Positions 16,194 through 24,170 of a stretch of 64,000 nt of DNA are shown here, in pieces. The notes beneath the pieces are model-generated. The model ran no database searches and was not told the origin of the DNA. It saw nothing but the letters and a program-made list of their open reading frames with translations. The DNA is taken from the NCBI RefSeq assembly GCF_009917485.1, contig NZ_QZDT01000003.1, forward strand, positions 1 to 64,000, written 5' to 3'. Each line of letters opens with the position of its first letter. The stretch's first letter is position 1. The translations under genes and the position numbers were made by a program. Origin of the DNA: Parablautia muri (lineage in GTDB: Bacteria > Bacillota > Clostridia > Lachnospirales > Lachnospiraceae).

Positions 16194-17099
16194 ATGAGAG
16201 TAGCTTCTTTTTTTAGCGGCATTGGAGGCATTGATCTAGGTTTTGAACGTGCCGGAATGGAAGTAATTTTCCAATGTGAAGTACTTCCCTTTGGTCAAAA
16301 AATTCTTAAGCAACATTGGCCAAACACATTACTCACCCATGACATAACACAAGTCAATGGGGCTGATATTCCTGATGCAGACATCTTTGTAGGTGGATTC
16401 CCATGCCAGGATTTATCATTAGCAAACCAAGGAAAGAGAAAAGGATTGGAGGGATCAAGAAGTGGGCTCTTCTACAAGTATGCGGAACTCATCAAAGAAA
16501 AACGGCCTCGCTGGGTATTTATCGAAAATGTTCCCGGACTTCTTAACAGCGCAAAAGGTGAAGACTTTAAAATCGTCATCTCAACATTGGATGAATTCGG
16601 GTATGGTGTTTCATGGAGAGTATTGGATGCAAAATTCTTTGGAACACCGCAACGCCGTCGAAGAACGTACATTGTCGCAAGTCGTGGAACCATCGGCGCC
16701 GCTGAGGTACTTTTTGAACCCGGAGCAAATCCAGTCCCTAATAGCGAGGGCAACAGAACGCGAAACTTCATTGCCTCCGGCAATGATGAAAGCCTACCAG
16801 GCTCAAATCTCTTTTCTATCCAGCATGCAGGCATTGGCCGAAGAGCAAGTGCAGGGCCACAAGGAAAAGGTTACCGAAACGATGGAGAAACTTATACTCT
16901 CGACTCCAGAGGAAGCTCGGATGCTATATGTCAGACGGATGCTCCCTTCCGAGTGCGAACAGCTTCAGGGCTTTCCAGTCGGATGGACGGAAACCGATAC
17001 CGAGCAATAGGCAATGCCGTATGTGTACCAGTAATCGAATGGATTGCTTCTCGCATAATCGAAGCAGATAAAAAATACTATCCTGAATTTAATAGCTAA
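16194..17099 (+). CDS. DNA (cytosine-5) methyltransferase of the restriction island
   Basis: A 301-residue C5 methyltransferase. Motif I is FFSGIGGIDLG (residues 6-16), the catalytic loop GGFPCQDLS has Cys71, ENVPG is at 111-115, QRRRR is at 153-157, and motif X is RYRAIGNAVCVPV near residue 275. The target-recognition part is very short. The motif IX string ECEQLQGFP is not in this frame but in the overlapping +1 frame (16462-17010), which also carries other family-like sequence. The gene may have undergone compensating frameshifts. It should methylate the site cut by the convergent NotI-like enzyme. ATG follows AAGGAG. Confidence 0.88.
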   Translation: MRVASFFSGIGGIDLGFERAGMEVIFQCEVLPFGQKILKQHWPNTLLTHDITQVNGADIPDADIFVGGFPCQDLSLANQGKRKGLEGSRSGLFYKYAELIKEKRPRWVFIENVPGLLNSAKGEDFKIVISTLDEFGYGVSWRVLDAKFFGTPQRRRRTYIVASRGTIGAAEVLFEPGANPVPNSEGNRTRNFIASGNDESLPGSNLFSIQHAGIGRRASAGPQGKGYRNDGETYTLDSRGSSDAICQTDAPFRVRTASGLSSRMDGNRYRAIGNAVCVPVIEWIASRIIEADKKYYPEFNS

Positions 17100-17103
17100 A
17101 ATG

Positions 17104-17139
17104 AACGAGCGTTTCCAATCAAAAGGAACGCTCGTTTTT
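17104..17139 (+). terminator. Terminator between convergent methyltransferase and endonuclease genes
   Basis: AACGAGCGTTTCC (17104-17116) pairs with GGAACGCTCGTT (17125-17136), followed by TTTTT on the plus strand. It ends the methyltransferase operon and may weakly serve the endonuclease gene coming from the other side. Confidence 0.85.
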
Positions 17140-17143
17140 CCAT

Positions 17144-18055
17144 TTATGGTATAATCACTTGTTGGTTGTTCAAATTTATAAACTCGCCGCGAAATGCATT
17201 AAGAGATGGCTCTCCCTGATTTATCAGTGCCTGCACAAACGTCTGGTAATTTGTAAATAGCATCCTGTTTTCATCAACCATTATTGGAATAGGTCCTGCA
17301 ACAGCAGGGGTTGAATTATCTTCCTTAATCGCGATGATTGCCAGTGTCCAGTTATAGTTTTTCAAGTCCGGCAAGTTGGCTGAAGCTAATTTATTCATCA
17401 AATAATCATACAGCACTGTACCAACACAGAAAGCTATTCCATAACCTTTCCAAGTCTTCATAGCAATATTGCCTTTAACAATAAATTGCTCCTGCTGCCG
17501 CCTCCATGCGTTAGTTTCTAATGTAGATGCCTCTGTCTCCGTCCGTAAAAGAGCATTTGTACGATTAGGATTTGTTTCCCAGATTCTCAGCAAATCGGTA
17601 ATTCTTCCCGTATTGGAAGTCTCACCCCCGCCCTGCATTTCAAGAACCATTCTATCCGGTCCAGAATAATCCGATCGCCCACTATCAAGCGATATTATGT
17701 AATCGGCATTATATTTTGTCCCTTCTACCACGTTCAACCGTTCTTCACGCTTCACACATACCTGATCAGGTGTTACGCCCGGCCCAAACAAATGGCGTGC
17801 TATGTCAAGCAGTATTTCCTGCTGATGCTGACATAAGGGTAAATCCTTTTTTGTATTGCAAAGTCTATCAGAGCAAACAATCCACATAGTGCCATCTGGT
17901 TTTCTGACAGAACAGACCGGCGGGTTACCGCTTTTAAGTTTTTTACAAGTATTCCCTGAAGAAAATGGACAAATGCCTACCCCTGCAATAGGCTGAATCG
18001 TAGGTACATCCACATCTGTTCTCTGTCCATAATATTCGGCAACCGAAACACCCAT
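17144..18055 (-). CDS. NotI-like type II restriction endonuclease
   Basis: A 303-residue protein. The N-terminal Cys29-Pro-Phe, Cys37, Cys48 and Cys61 (CPF...C...VCSV...WIVCSDR) match the iron-binding four-cysteine element of NotI (CPF, C, VCVV, WLVCPNR). The later LVLEMQ-type strand supplies Glu139 and Gln141, with Asp118 about 21 residues earlier, the same order and spacing as NotI Asp160, Glu182 and Gln184 in its PD-(D/E)XK core. This comparison is from memory of the NotI sequence. The cut site is not predictable; NotI relatives cut GC-rich palindromes. Start is ATG at 18053-18055 behind GGGGGTGGCAAT. It converges with the methyltransferase gene. Confidence 0.75.
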   Translation of the reverse strand: MGVSVAEYYGQRTDVDVPTIQPIAGVGICPFSSGNTCKKLKSGNPPVCSVRKPDGTMWIVCSDRLCNTKKDLPLCQHQQEILLDIARHLFGPGVTPDQVCVKREERLNVVEGTKYNADYIISLDSGRSDYSGPDRMVLEMQGGGETSNTGRITDLLRIWETNPNRTNALLRTETEASTLETNAWRRQQEQFIVKGNIAMKTWKGYGIAFCVGTVLYDYLMNKLASANLPDLKNYNWTLAIIAIKEDNSTPAVAGPIPIMVDENRMLFTNYQTFVQALINQGEPSLNAFRGEFINLNNQQVIIP

Positions 18056-18158
18056 ATTGCCACCCCCTATCAATGATAAAACATTATATCACTGATTCGA
18101 CAAAATGTACATTATTATACGCCCTTTTTCTTCATTCGACCTGTCTCTTATTACACCC

Positions 18159-18470
18159 TTACATCGTATCCATTTGCATATAATGACTCTCACTTACTTG
18201 TTTACCGGTTTCGTCAATAAGACTAATGTCGAAATGGTTGGTATCAGGGCGAAGCTCGAATGTCCGGCTATGGTCATAAGAAGTAATCACTTCCTCTACT
18301 GCACCACCATCTTCTCCCACGTATTTTGTATGCGAAATCACATCCGCGCCATTATCTTCAATATCAATTTTTTTAACGCCTTCCTGCTCTAACTGCACGG
18401 GTGCCTTCCCACATTTCCCATTCGAACTACGGAATTGGCATAATTCACTGTAAATTCCTGCCGCTTTCAT
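18159..18470 (-). CDS. Small protein of the restriction island, unknown function
   Basis: A 103-residue protein with a clear GGAGG site before its ATG. The N-terminal part has two Cys (LCQFRSSNGKCGKAP), which could be half of a metal site. The rest is acidic with beta-strand character (ADVISHTKYVGEDGG, then SRTFELRPDTNHFDISLID). I recognise no family. It sits between the endonuclease and Vsr genes, all on the minus strand, so it may be an accessory of the island. Confidence 0.5.
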   Translation of the reverse strand: MKAAGIYSELCQFRSSNGKCGKAPVQLEQEGVKKIDIEDNGADVISHTKYVGEDGGAVEEVITSYDHSRTFELRPDTNHFDISLIDETGKQVSESHYMQMDTM

Positions 18471-18604
18471 TACACGTCCTCCTACATTACATATATTCTC
18501 ACCTTAATTTGTGGTTGATTTATAAATAAACATTATATGACAAATTGCACTTATACACAAGGAAAAACAAACCTTTACCCAAATATAGTACTTAGCTTGA
18601 CCTT

Positions 18605-19051
18605 TCACACACTATCAAAAGAATCAACCATATTGTCAAAAATACTTTCCTCTATGACTTTAACACATTCATCCATATTCTTCTGTATCTCACTGCCCCA
18701 AAAATGGATAACTGTCCAGCCTAAAAAAAGTAATGCCTTATCATTTTCAGAGTCCCTCTCCATATTCCTTTCTATCTTTTTAATCCAATATTCCGGATTG
18801 CTCCCTTTTTCCAGTCTTGGTCTAAGCACTTGGCACCAATCTTTCCCATGAAAAAAATCACTATCACAAAAAACCGCAATTTTGTACTTAGTAAGTGTGA
18901 TATCCGGTGTCCCTGGTAAAATTTTGTAATTCTTCCTATAGCGATACCCTTTATGCCACAATGCTCTCCGTAACTGAATTTCAATAGATGTATCCTTAGA
19001 CTTGATATTTTGCATAACTTTGTGTCGTTGCTCAGGTGATAAAACATCCAT
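18605..19051 (-). CDS. vsr: Vsr-type very-short-patch mismatch endonuclease
   Basis: A 148-residue protein. LSPEQRHKVMQNIKSKDTSIE is the N-terminal helix region of Vsr. PGTPDITLTKYKIAVFCDSDFFHG holds the catalytic Asp and the FxHG motif, and WIKKIERNMERD plus LGWTVIHFW follow as in the E. coli enzyme. Vsr nicks T:G mismatches that arise when 5-methylcytosine deaminates, and is often encoded beside C5 methyltransferases, as here. Start is ATG at 19049-19051 behind GGGGAGGT. Its presence supports the view that the island methylase makes 5-methylcytosine. Confidence 0.9.
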   Translation of the reverse strand: MDVLSPEQRHKVMQNIKSKDTSIEIQLRRALWHKGYRYRKNYKILPGTPDITLTKYKIAVFCDSDFFHGKDWCQVLRPRLEKGSNPEYWIKKIERNMERDSENDKALLFLGWTVIHFWGSEIQKNMDECVKVIEESIFDNMVDSFDSV

Positions 19052-19098
19052 AGCATTACCTCCCCATAAATTAAGGCACCTCTTATTGTTCAATGGTA

Positions 19099-20307
19099 CT
19101 ATCCAAAGGCGATGCCATATAATTTGCAAAACAGGTTCAGCATACAATTGTCATCGCAGACCAAATACTCAGCATCATGGGAATATTTACACCCTCGATA
19201 TCCATCCATGCTGCTACAAATTTCCAATAGCGGGCATTCTTTCTCAACTAATCTACCATCTTCGTCAAGCATTTCGTACAAAACAAATGGCCCCAGCAGA
19301 TATCGGGTTTCTATATCTTTCCCGCCTTTATATGCACCTGAATAAAAGTAATTTCGATTATCAAGCATAATCGGAAACTCAAGAAGATTTATCACCGTCT
19401 GTATACATCCATATCTTATATGGGCATCTTCAGAAAATAGGCATAGGCTAAGAAATATATTCGATTGATCTCTCAATTCGCACCCTAACTCAAATCTTGA
19501 TATAATCCACTCCCTAATATCTTTAAACTCAGGTATTTCCCCCGGGTATAAACACGCCAGGATATCCTCTATTCTCTGCTTTCTCCCTCTGAATCCAATA
19601 TTATAATTTTCTGAAACATACTTTTCCAGTATCCTTACATCTTTGGTTAAAAATTTATCCCTTTTCATTTTCCGAAGCAACTTCACAAAAAATACGCCAG
19701 AATTACACTCCAGCAATGCAAATTCACATAAGGCCAACACAATCATGTCATCAGCCATCTCGGGGTATTCCTTCTCACATATTAGCTGGCAAATATTATA
19801 TGGAAACTCATTTTCACGCACTTTAACTTCATAAAGTCTCTTCTCTGACAGATATGCCATACTTTCCGCAATACACGCTCCTCCGAAAACAAATTCTTTA
19901 TTTCCGTTATAAACCACCTTCACATACTCCCAATCCGATTCCCCATATTCGGCTTTATAGTCGGGATCTTCCTCAATACTGATTTTATTTATAACCACAA
20001 GGCTGTCCCTTATGCTGTCATACCCCCGAAAAAATGTGTAATAATCCCTATTTTGCTGGACTTCATTATCCTCTCCGACTTCAATAAGATTCAATTTAAG
20101 CAGCAGTTCCTGCAAATTATAGTTATATGTCATATAGCCATATGTCGTGGACACATCTTGGATAAAGTGGCAGTATTCATGCATAAACGTGCCTTTCTGC
20201 TCATCCCTATTCCCTTCAAAATTATCAAAATTTAATGATGAGTCCATTTTCATAAGCATATATGATGGATAATATGCCCCTGCCCCGCTGTCAAATAAGC
20301 TGACCAC
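19099..20307 (-). CDS. Zincin-like putative metallopeptidase, unknown family
   Basis: A 402-residue protein starting at GTG behind GGAGG. TFMHEYCHFIQDVS at about residues 40-53 is an HExxH zinc-binding helix, and CIAESMAYLSE near residue 155 could give the third ligand Glu as in gluzincins. The C-terminal end has a cluster of Cys (ECPLLEICSS, then CKYSH and CDDNC) that may bind a second metal. No signal peptide or membrane segment is visible, so it should be cytoplasmic. It lies between Vsr and a PD-(D/E)XK protein in AT-rich cargo. Peptidases next to nucleases recur in defence loci, but no partner is known here. The zincin call is good, the function open. Confidence 0.5.
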   Translation of the reverse strand: MVSLFDSGAGAYYPSYMLMKMDSSLNFDNFEGNRDEQKGTFMHEYCHFIQDVSTTYGYMTYNYNLQELLLKLNLIEVGEDNEVQQNRDYYTFFRGYDSIRDSLVVINKISIEEDPDYKAEYGESDWEYVKVVYNGNKEFVFGGACIAESMAYLSEKRLYEVKVRENEFPYNICQLICEKEYPEMADDMIVLALCEFALLECNSGVFFVKLLRKMKRDKFLTKDVRILEKYVSENYNIGFRGRKQRIEDILACLYPGEIPEFKDIREWIISRFELGCELRDQSNIFLSLCLFSEDAHIRYGCIQTVINLLEFPIMLDNRNYFYSGAYKGGKDIETRYLLGPFVLYEMLDEDGRLVEKECPLLEICSSMDGYRGCKYSHDAEYLVCDDNCMLNLFCKLYGIAFG

Positions 20308-20433
20308 TTTATATCCTCCAACACGGGTAAAGGATTATCTCACATTCCAAACCTGCATGAACGATAATCCCCTCTCCTTTTTCTCTTACAGATTACAGGC
20401 AATGCTTAGAATCCACAGAATATTTGCCCACTG

Positions 20434-21441
20434 TTATGTATTTCTCGCCTTTGAAATCTCCATTGCCTCTGTAATCGTATCCGATGTAAGGAGCGTGTCA
20501 AGCTGCGCCCATACACGGTTCGACATCACAATTTTGTCCCCTGTGCGGACATCCTTTGGCGGTGTGATTGCCGGTCCGAGCTCATACACAAAATGCGTCC
20601 TTGAAAGTTCTGTATCCGGTATTTCCGGGACAAACGGGTGAAGGTTATCCGTAACAGTATATTTTTCTATATGATGGATCGATTGCAGTTTCCCATGGTA
20701 TCTGAACGCAATGTATGTCAGCGGCTCCTTAGGCCACCCGCCTTTCCCACCGCCGATCGGGCAGCAGTACCTATTGTACTTCCTGACAATATCCACATAT
20801 GTGATTCCTGCGGTTTCCTTTTTCCCTTCTGATGTTGCGATTTCCACTTCACCCAAGCCAAGCGATACAACATATACCCAATTTGTGTCCTTATTCTGTG
20901 TAGTCATTATTCTTTTAATATACCTCTCTAATTCCCCAAGAATATAATTCTGTTTGCCCGCAGTCTTTATCCGCAGTCCCCCTGCGAGGTCACATATCAC
21001 CATCCACGGAAGGTGAAGCACCGTAGTTCCTGGTATTATCGGCAGCCGCTTTTTTGCATATATCTCCGTGCATTCCGACATGGACACAATTGCTTTCATT
21101 TTAGCAGGATTTCTGACGAACCCCTCCCTTTTCGAATACAGTTTTAACTGTGACTCTCCCGGAAGAATCCACCCCCGTTTTGCTTCAATGATAATATAGA
21201 ATTTTTGGTTGTCTGTGATTTCCAGGTCGGTAATGCCCCCGTCCTTTTCATATTCTTGGTACCGGATCACGGCATTGCCCGCATCCACGCTTACATGGAG
21301 CAGATGCTCAATGACCTTCTCCAGCAGATTAGGGCATTTCACAAAAGCCCATGCTATGCTTTTGGTTATATCATTTTCCCTGTCGCCTATAAGGTCAAAA
21401 ATCGTCTCGACCTTTTCGTTGTATGCAAATAATTCTGCCAT
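20434..21441 (-). CDS. PD-(D/E)XK nuclease-like protein
   Basis: A 335-residue protein. GDRENDITKSIAWAF near residue 20 is like the N-terminal acidic helix of this superfamily. GGITDLEITDNQKFYIIIEAKRGW near residue 70-95 gives the Asp and the Glu-x-Lys of the metal-dependent nuclease core. The C-terminal half has a Gly-rich loop (CCPIGGGKGGWPKEP) and a strand-rich part of unknown fold. Start is ATG at 21439-21441 behind GAGGAGTGGG. It lies just downstream of the DUF6508-like/glycosylase-like gene on the same strand with a 123-base gap, so the two may work together. It could be a restriction-type nuclease without a partner methylase. Function unknown. Confidence 0.6.
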   Translation of the reverse strand: MAELFAYNEKVETIFDLIGDRENDITKSIAWAFVKCPNLLEKVIEHLLHVSVDAGNAVIRYQEYEKDGGITDLEITDNQKFYIIIEAKRGWILPGESQLKLYSKREGFVRNPAKMKAIVSMSECTEIYAKKRLPIIPGTTVLHLPWMVICDLAGGLRIKTAGKQNYILGELERYIKRIMTTQNKDTNWVYVVSLGLGEVEIATSEGKKETAGITYVDIVRKYNRYCCPIGGGKGGWPKEPLTYIAFRYHGKLQSIHHIEKYTVTDNLHPFVPEIPDTELSRTHFVYELGPAITPPKDVRTGDKIVMSNRVWAQLDTLLTSDTITEAMEISKARNT

Positions 21442-21564
21442 TAATCCCACTCCTCAGAAACAGACTGCCCAACCAATAAACCATATGAAAATTATACAAT
21501 AGAATGATAAGGCTTGCAATATGGATACCAGTGTCACACCACCGTCATGAATCTGCAGGGGCTG

Positions 21565-22563
21565 TTATTTCTGCTCTTCTTCTCCGGCATCCTGCCAAAG
21601 CACAAAATCCACCTTTTTCAAATCTGTAAACCCTGTTTTGGGGAAAGCCTCATCGAAAGCCCGGATGACCGCTTTCCCATCATCGGATGCCACATAGTTA
21701 AGGAAATCCCTCTTGTACCGCTTATAACGGTCAAGTATCTTCTTTTCCCTGTCTTTTGTTCCATAGGCTGGTATCTTATAGCCAAAATGCCTGTCCGTGA
21801 CATTCCTGTCCCATATCGGCTGCTCCGGATCAAGCGTATGTACCAGCTTGCTCGAAAATGAAACCTCCAGTGTTCCGTATTTCAGGAAATATGACAGTGC
21901 GTCTTCGAACGAAAGCCCCGTCTCTTTACACCGCTCCATATACGCAAAATAATCCCGCCGGAATTCCTTCGGGTACCTGCCGAGCGTATAAAAGTTCTCA
22001 TATGTCTTCTGGAAACCTTCATCCAGGGACACATCAACCCGCCGCACATTCTCCATGATGAACCGATACCGCTCTATGCCGGTAAGCATCTTAGATTTTG
22101 CCAATATTGCCGGGAGCCTCCTTAAATCAAATATCTTATCGCTCGTACCTATGACGCCCCCGTCAATCTCTTTCAGGCGCTCAAGCCACCTCTGTATGCT
22201 CCCTTTCTGGAAGAAGCCAAGCAGCGCCCCATCGCAGAACCTCTCCGCCCTGACTGCCCCCAGCAAGAGGGCCATAACACATATTCCATCCTTGCCGGAA
22301 ACATCCACGGCATCCATGGAGACACTCCCCCATTTGATCCCGTTTTGTTCCAGAATATCCCTATATCGGTTCAGGCCGTATTCCGGATGGTTCTTTTCAA
22401 ATGTGTACACTGCATCCATAAATTTTCTCACAAGTCCCGAATACGACACAAAAGGCATCTGGATTGGATGTTCCGGACTCCCGTCATTTTCATGGTCAAT
22501 AATCCAGCTCCCATATTCCCCCTGCGGAAGTTCTCCTAAAATATCTGTAAGTCCCTCATACAT
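21565..22563 (-). CDS. DUF6508-like domain fused to a DNA-glycosylase-like helical domain
   Basis: A 332-residue protein. The first 130 residues (VRKFMDAVYTF, then AVRAERFCDGALLGFF and GSIQRWLERLKEID) match my memory of DUF6508. The C-terminal part is helical, with FYTLGRYPKEFRRDYFAYM and SFSSKLVHTLDPEQPIWDRNV. That pattern, in which a fixed helix leads to a P-I-x-D-x-N-V turn, occurs in helix-hairpin-helix glycosylase-like proteins. No catalytic Lys or [4Fe-4S] cluster can be placed with confidence. ATG follows GAGGAG. It heads a probable two-gene unit with the PD-(D/E)XK protein. Confidence 0.45.
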   Translation of the reverse strand: MYEGLTDILGELPQGEYGSWIIDHENDGSPEHPIQMPFVSYSGLVRKFMDAVYTFEKNHPEYGLNRYRDILEQNGIKWGSVSMDAVDVSGKDGICVMALLLGAVRAERFCDGALLGFFQKGSIQRWLERLKEIDGGVIGTSDKIFDLRRLPAILAKSKMLTGIERYRFIMENVRRVDVSLDEGFQKTYENFYTLGRYPKEFRRDYFAYMERCKETGLSFEDALSYFLKYGTLEVSFSSKLVHTLDPEQPIWDRNVTDRHFGYKIPAYGTKDREKKILDRYKRYKRDFLNYVASDDGKAVIRAFDEAFPKTGFTDLKKVDFVLWQDAGEEEQK

Positions 22564-22640
22564 CTTTACCGTCTCCTCTTTCTGTGTCTTCCTATTACCG
22601 GCTCAGCCCTGCCCTTTTCCCACATATATCTGCAGGATTG

Positions 22641-22820
22641 TTATGAGCAGTTGACGCTTATGCCTGCTTCCCTGCCAGAATCCCCATCCCTCTTTTTTGC
22701 CGATTCATATATCTGGACAATGTCTTCCCGTGGAAACTTAGGGAAGACAGCAATAACCCCATCAATATCAAGCCCGCACCTGCACATGGATTCTACGGCA
22801 CGTTTATCCTGTTCCTGCAT
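22641..22820 (-). CDS. Small mobile-element protein, unknown function
   Basis: A 59-residue protein. The start at 22818-22820 was chosen for its GGAGG five bases upstream; earlier ATGs in the frame are too close to that site. MCRCGLDIDGVIAVFPKFPRED is a pattern I associate with small conserved proteins of clostridial phages and integrative elements. No activity is known. Confidence 0.5.
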   Translation of the reverse strand: MQEQDKRAVESMCRCGLDIDGVIAVFPKFPREDIVQIYESAKKRDGDSGREAGISVNCS

Positions 22821-22891
22821 CATTACCTCCATATTAGCCAATCTTCTGTTTGAAAACCTCCCACACCCATGTGATAAGCCTTAATTCCCTG

Positions 22892-23503
22892 TTAGCAGCA
22901 GGACAATTGTTTTATCCCTTCCTGCCTTTCTATCATCAGGAACAGGCTGTCCAGCCTTTTGGCGCTGCGTTTCTCCTCCCGCTTCTTCGCAGTCCTGTAA
23001 TACAGTTTCTGCCGTTCCGTATTCTGCGGCAGTTTACGGTAATCCTTCGGCGCGTTCTGTTTGAATTCATCATGCTCCTTTATGTATTTCAGATACTTCA
23101 TGATGCTTCCGGCCTCCGGCATATCGCCTTGGCGGTGGAATGGCACCTTTTCTACATCTTCCAGGCAAATTCTCCCGTTCACATAGTTCCTATGGAGAAG
23201 GATAAACCTTTGTTCCCTGATTTTATATACGATTTTCCAGCATCCAACATCCGTCCGCACATAGACTTTCTTATCCTTTAAATCCACATCCATGTTGGAC
23301 TGCCCCGCATACCTCTCAATCCTGCCCTTTTCCAGCTTATAGAGGAATTCAATGCCATCACAACACTTACATGGACGGTACCCCTTCCATTCCGCATCCT
23401 CCCATTCCATCTTAATCCGGTTCCTCTTCTGGATTTTTCCCACATACCGGCACTCCGGCCTGTGGTACACCATATCAGATGAATTCCTGCTCATGATTCT
23501 CAT
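22892..23503 (-). CDS. Element protein with a Cys/His metal-binding N-terminal domain
   Basis: A 203-residue protein. VYHRPECRYVGKI followed by GYRPCKCC gives a His-Cys...Cys-x-Cys-Cys arrangement like the Ada-type zinc-binding fold seen in several phage hypotheticals. The middle is beta-rich (KKVYVRTDVGCWKIVYKI), and the end is basic (YRTAKKREEKRSAKRL), which suits nucleic-acid binding. Start is ATG at 23503 behind GGAAGGGT. Function unknown. Confidence 0.5.
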   Translation of the reverse strand: MRIMSRNSSDMVYHRPECRYVGKIQKRNRIKMEWEDAEWKGYRPCKCCDGIEFLYKLEKGRIERYAGQSNMDVDLKDKKVYVRTDVGCWKIVYKIREQRFILLHRNYVNGRICLEDVEKVPFHRQGDMPEAGSIMKYLKYIKEHDEFKQNAPKDYRKLPQNTERQKLYYRTAKKREEKRSAKRLDSLFLMIERQEGIKQLSCC

Positions 23504-23585
23504 ACCCTTCCGCTCCTTTCCCTAGGTTGGTTTTCTTTATAAGATAAGGATATCAGAATATGTGTCCCAAAAAACGGACTCAATA

Positions 23586-23783
23586 CTATAGTTTTTCAAA
23601 GCTATCCTCTATACACTCCAAATAAATATGCTCTTCATCATTCAAATTGAGCAGTTCCATATGACGCTCTACTGTCAGGGCGTTCCGATTCGTAACCGGC
23701 ACTATTTCACTTTCTCCCGTCACCCTATCCACCCTCAGATACTTCCGTACATTAACCAGACTAAAATAAATCTTCTGTTTCAT
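23586..23783 (-). CDS. Small element protein, unknown function
   Basis: A 65-residue protein (MKQKIYFSLVNVRKYLRVDR...). Its ATG overlaps the stop of the next upstream gene by four bases, so the two form one operon at the very end of the element. I recognise no family. Bases 23,504-23,585 hold nothing more. Confidence 0.45.
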   Translation of the reverse strand: MKQKIYFSLVNVRKYLRVDRVTGESEIVPVTNRNALTVERHMELLNLNDEEHIYLECIEDSFEKL

Positions 23784-24076
23784 ATTCTCCCCTTTCCCTT
23801 CCAGGCTTTCTTTCGCCCGTTCATCTGAAATTCATCATGTGACTTAATCCCAGACACTGCCGCCGTCAGATTACAAGCTGTCCCTTGGGCATGATATTCA
23901 TCAGAGGCATTATGCTTATGATAAATTACGAAATGTCGGAATGTGGGATACTCCCTCTCAATCAGGTGCCAATAATGCCCTGTGTTCTTTGACCTCAATG
24001 TGACCGTAAATGCCCCTGTCTGCAATACCTCAAAATAGTTCCCTTCAACCCTTTTTAGTTCTTCTGTTGTTATCAT
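23780..24076 (-). CDS. Small element protein next to the junction, unknown function
   Basis: A 98-residue protein with YWHLIEREYPTFRHFVIYHKH, rich in His and Tyr, and a basic tail (NGRKKAWKGKG). ATG follows AGGAG. It is the last gene before the junction with yifB. A small basic protein here could be an excisionase or recombination directionality factor, but there is no recognisable signature, so this is only a thought. Confidence 0.45.
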   Translation of the reverse strand: MITTEELKRVEGNYFEVLQTGAFTVTLRSKNTGHYWHLIEREYPTFRHFVIYHKHNASDEYHAQGTACNLTAAVSGIKSHDEFQMNGRKKAWKGKGRI

Positions 24077-24144
24077 AATAATCTCCTGTGTGAAAATACC
24101 GGCTCAAAAGTCTCTTTCACTATGTAGCAATCTTTCTCCAACCA

Positions 24145-24170
24145 TTTAACGATTGCCTGCTATCGTTAAA
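24145..24170. repeat. Perfect inverted repeat near the element end
   Basis: TTTAACGAT (24145-24153), eight bases, ATCGTTAAA (24162-24170). It lies about 145 bases inside the element from the yifB junction and spans the stop codon of the chimeric frame. Without a T-run it is more like a protein-binding site than a terminator. Confidence 0.5.

Noticed and set aside
16680-17010. A canonical slippery heptamer for programmed frameshifting in the island methylase
   Set aside because: I looked for X-XXY-YYZ at both frame borders and found none, so recoding is left as one of several explanations.
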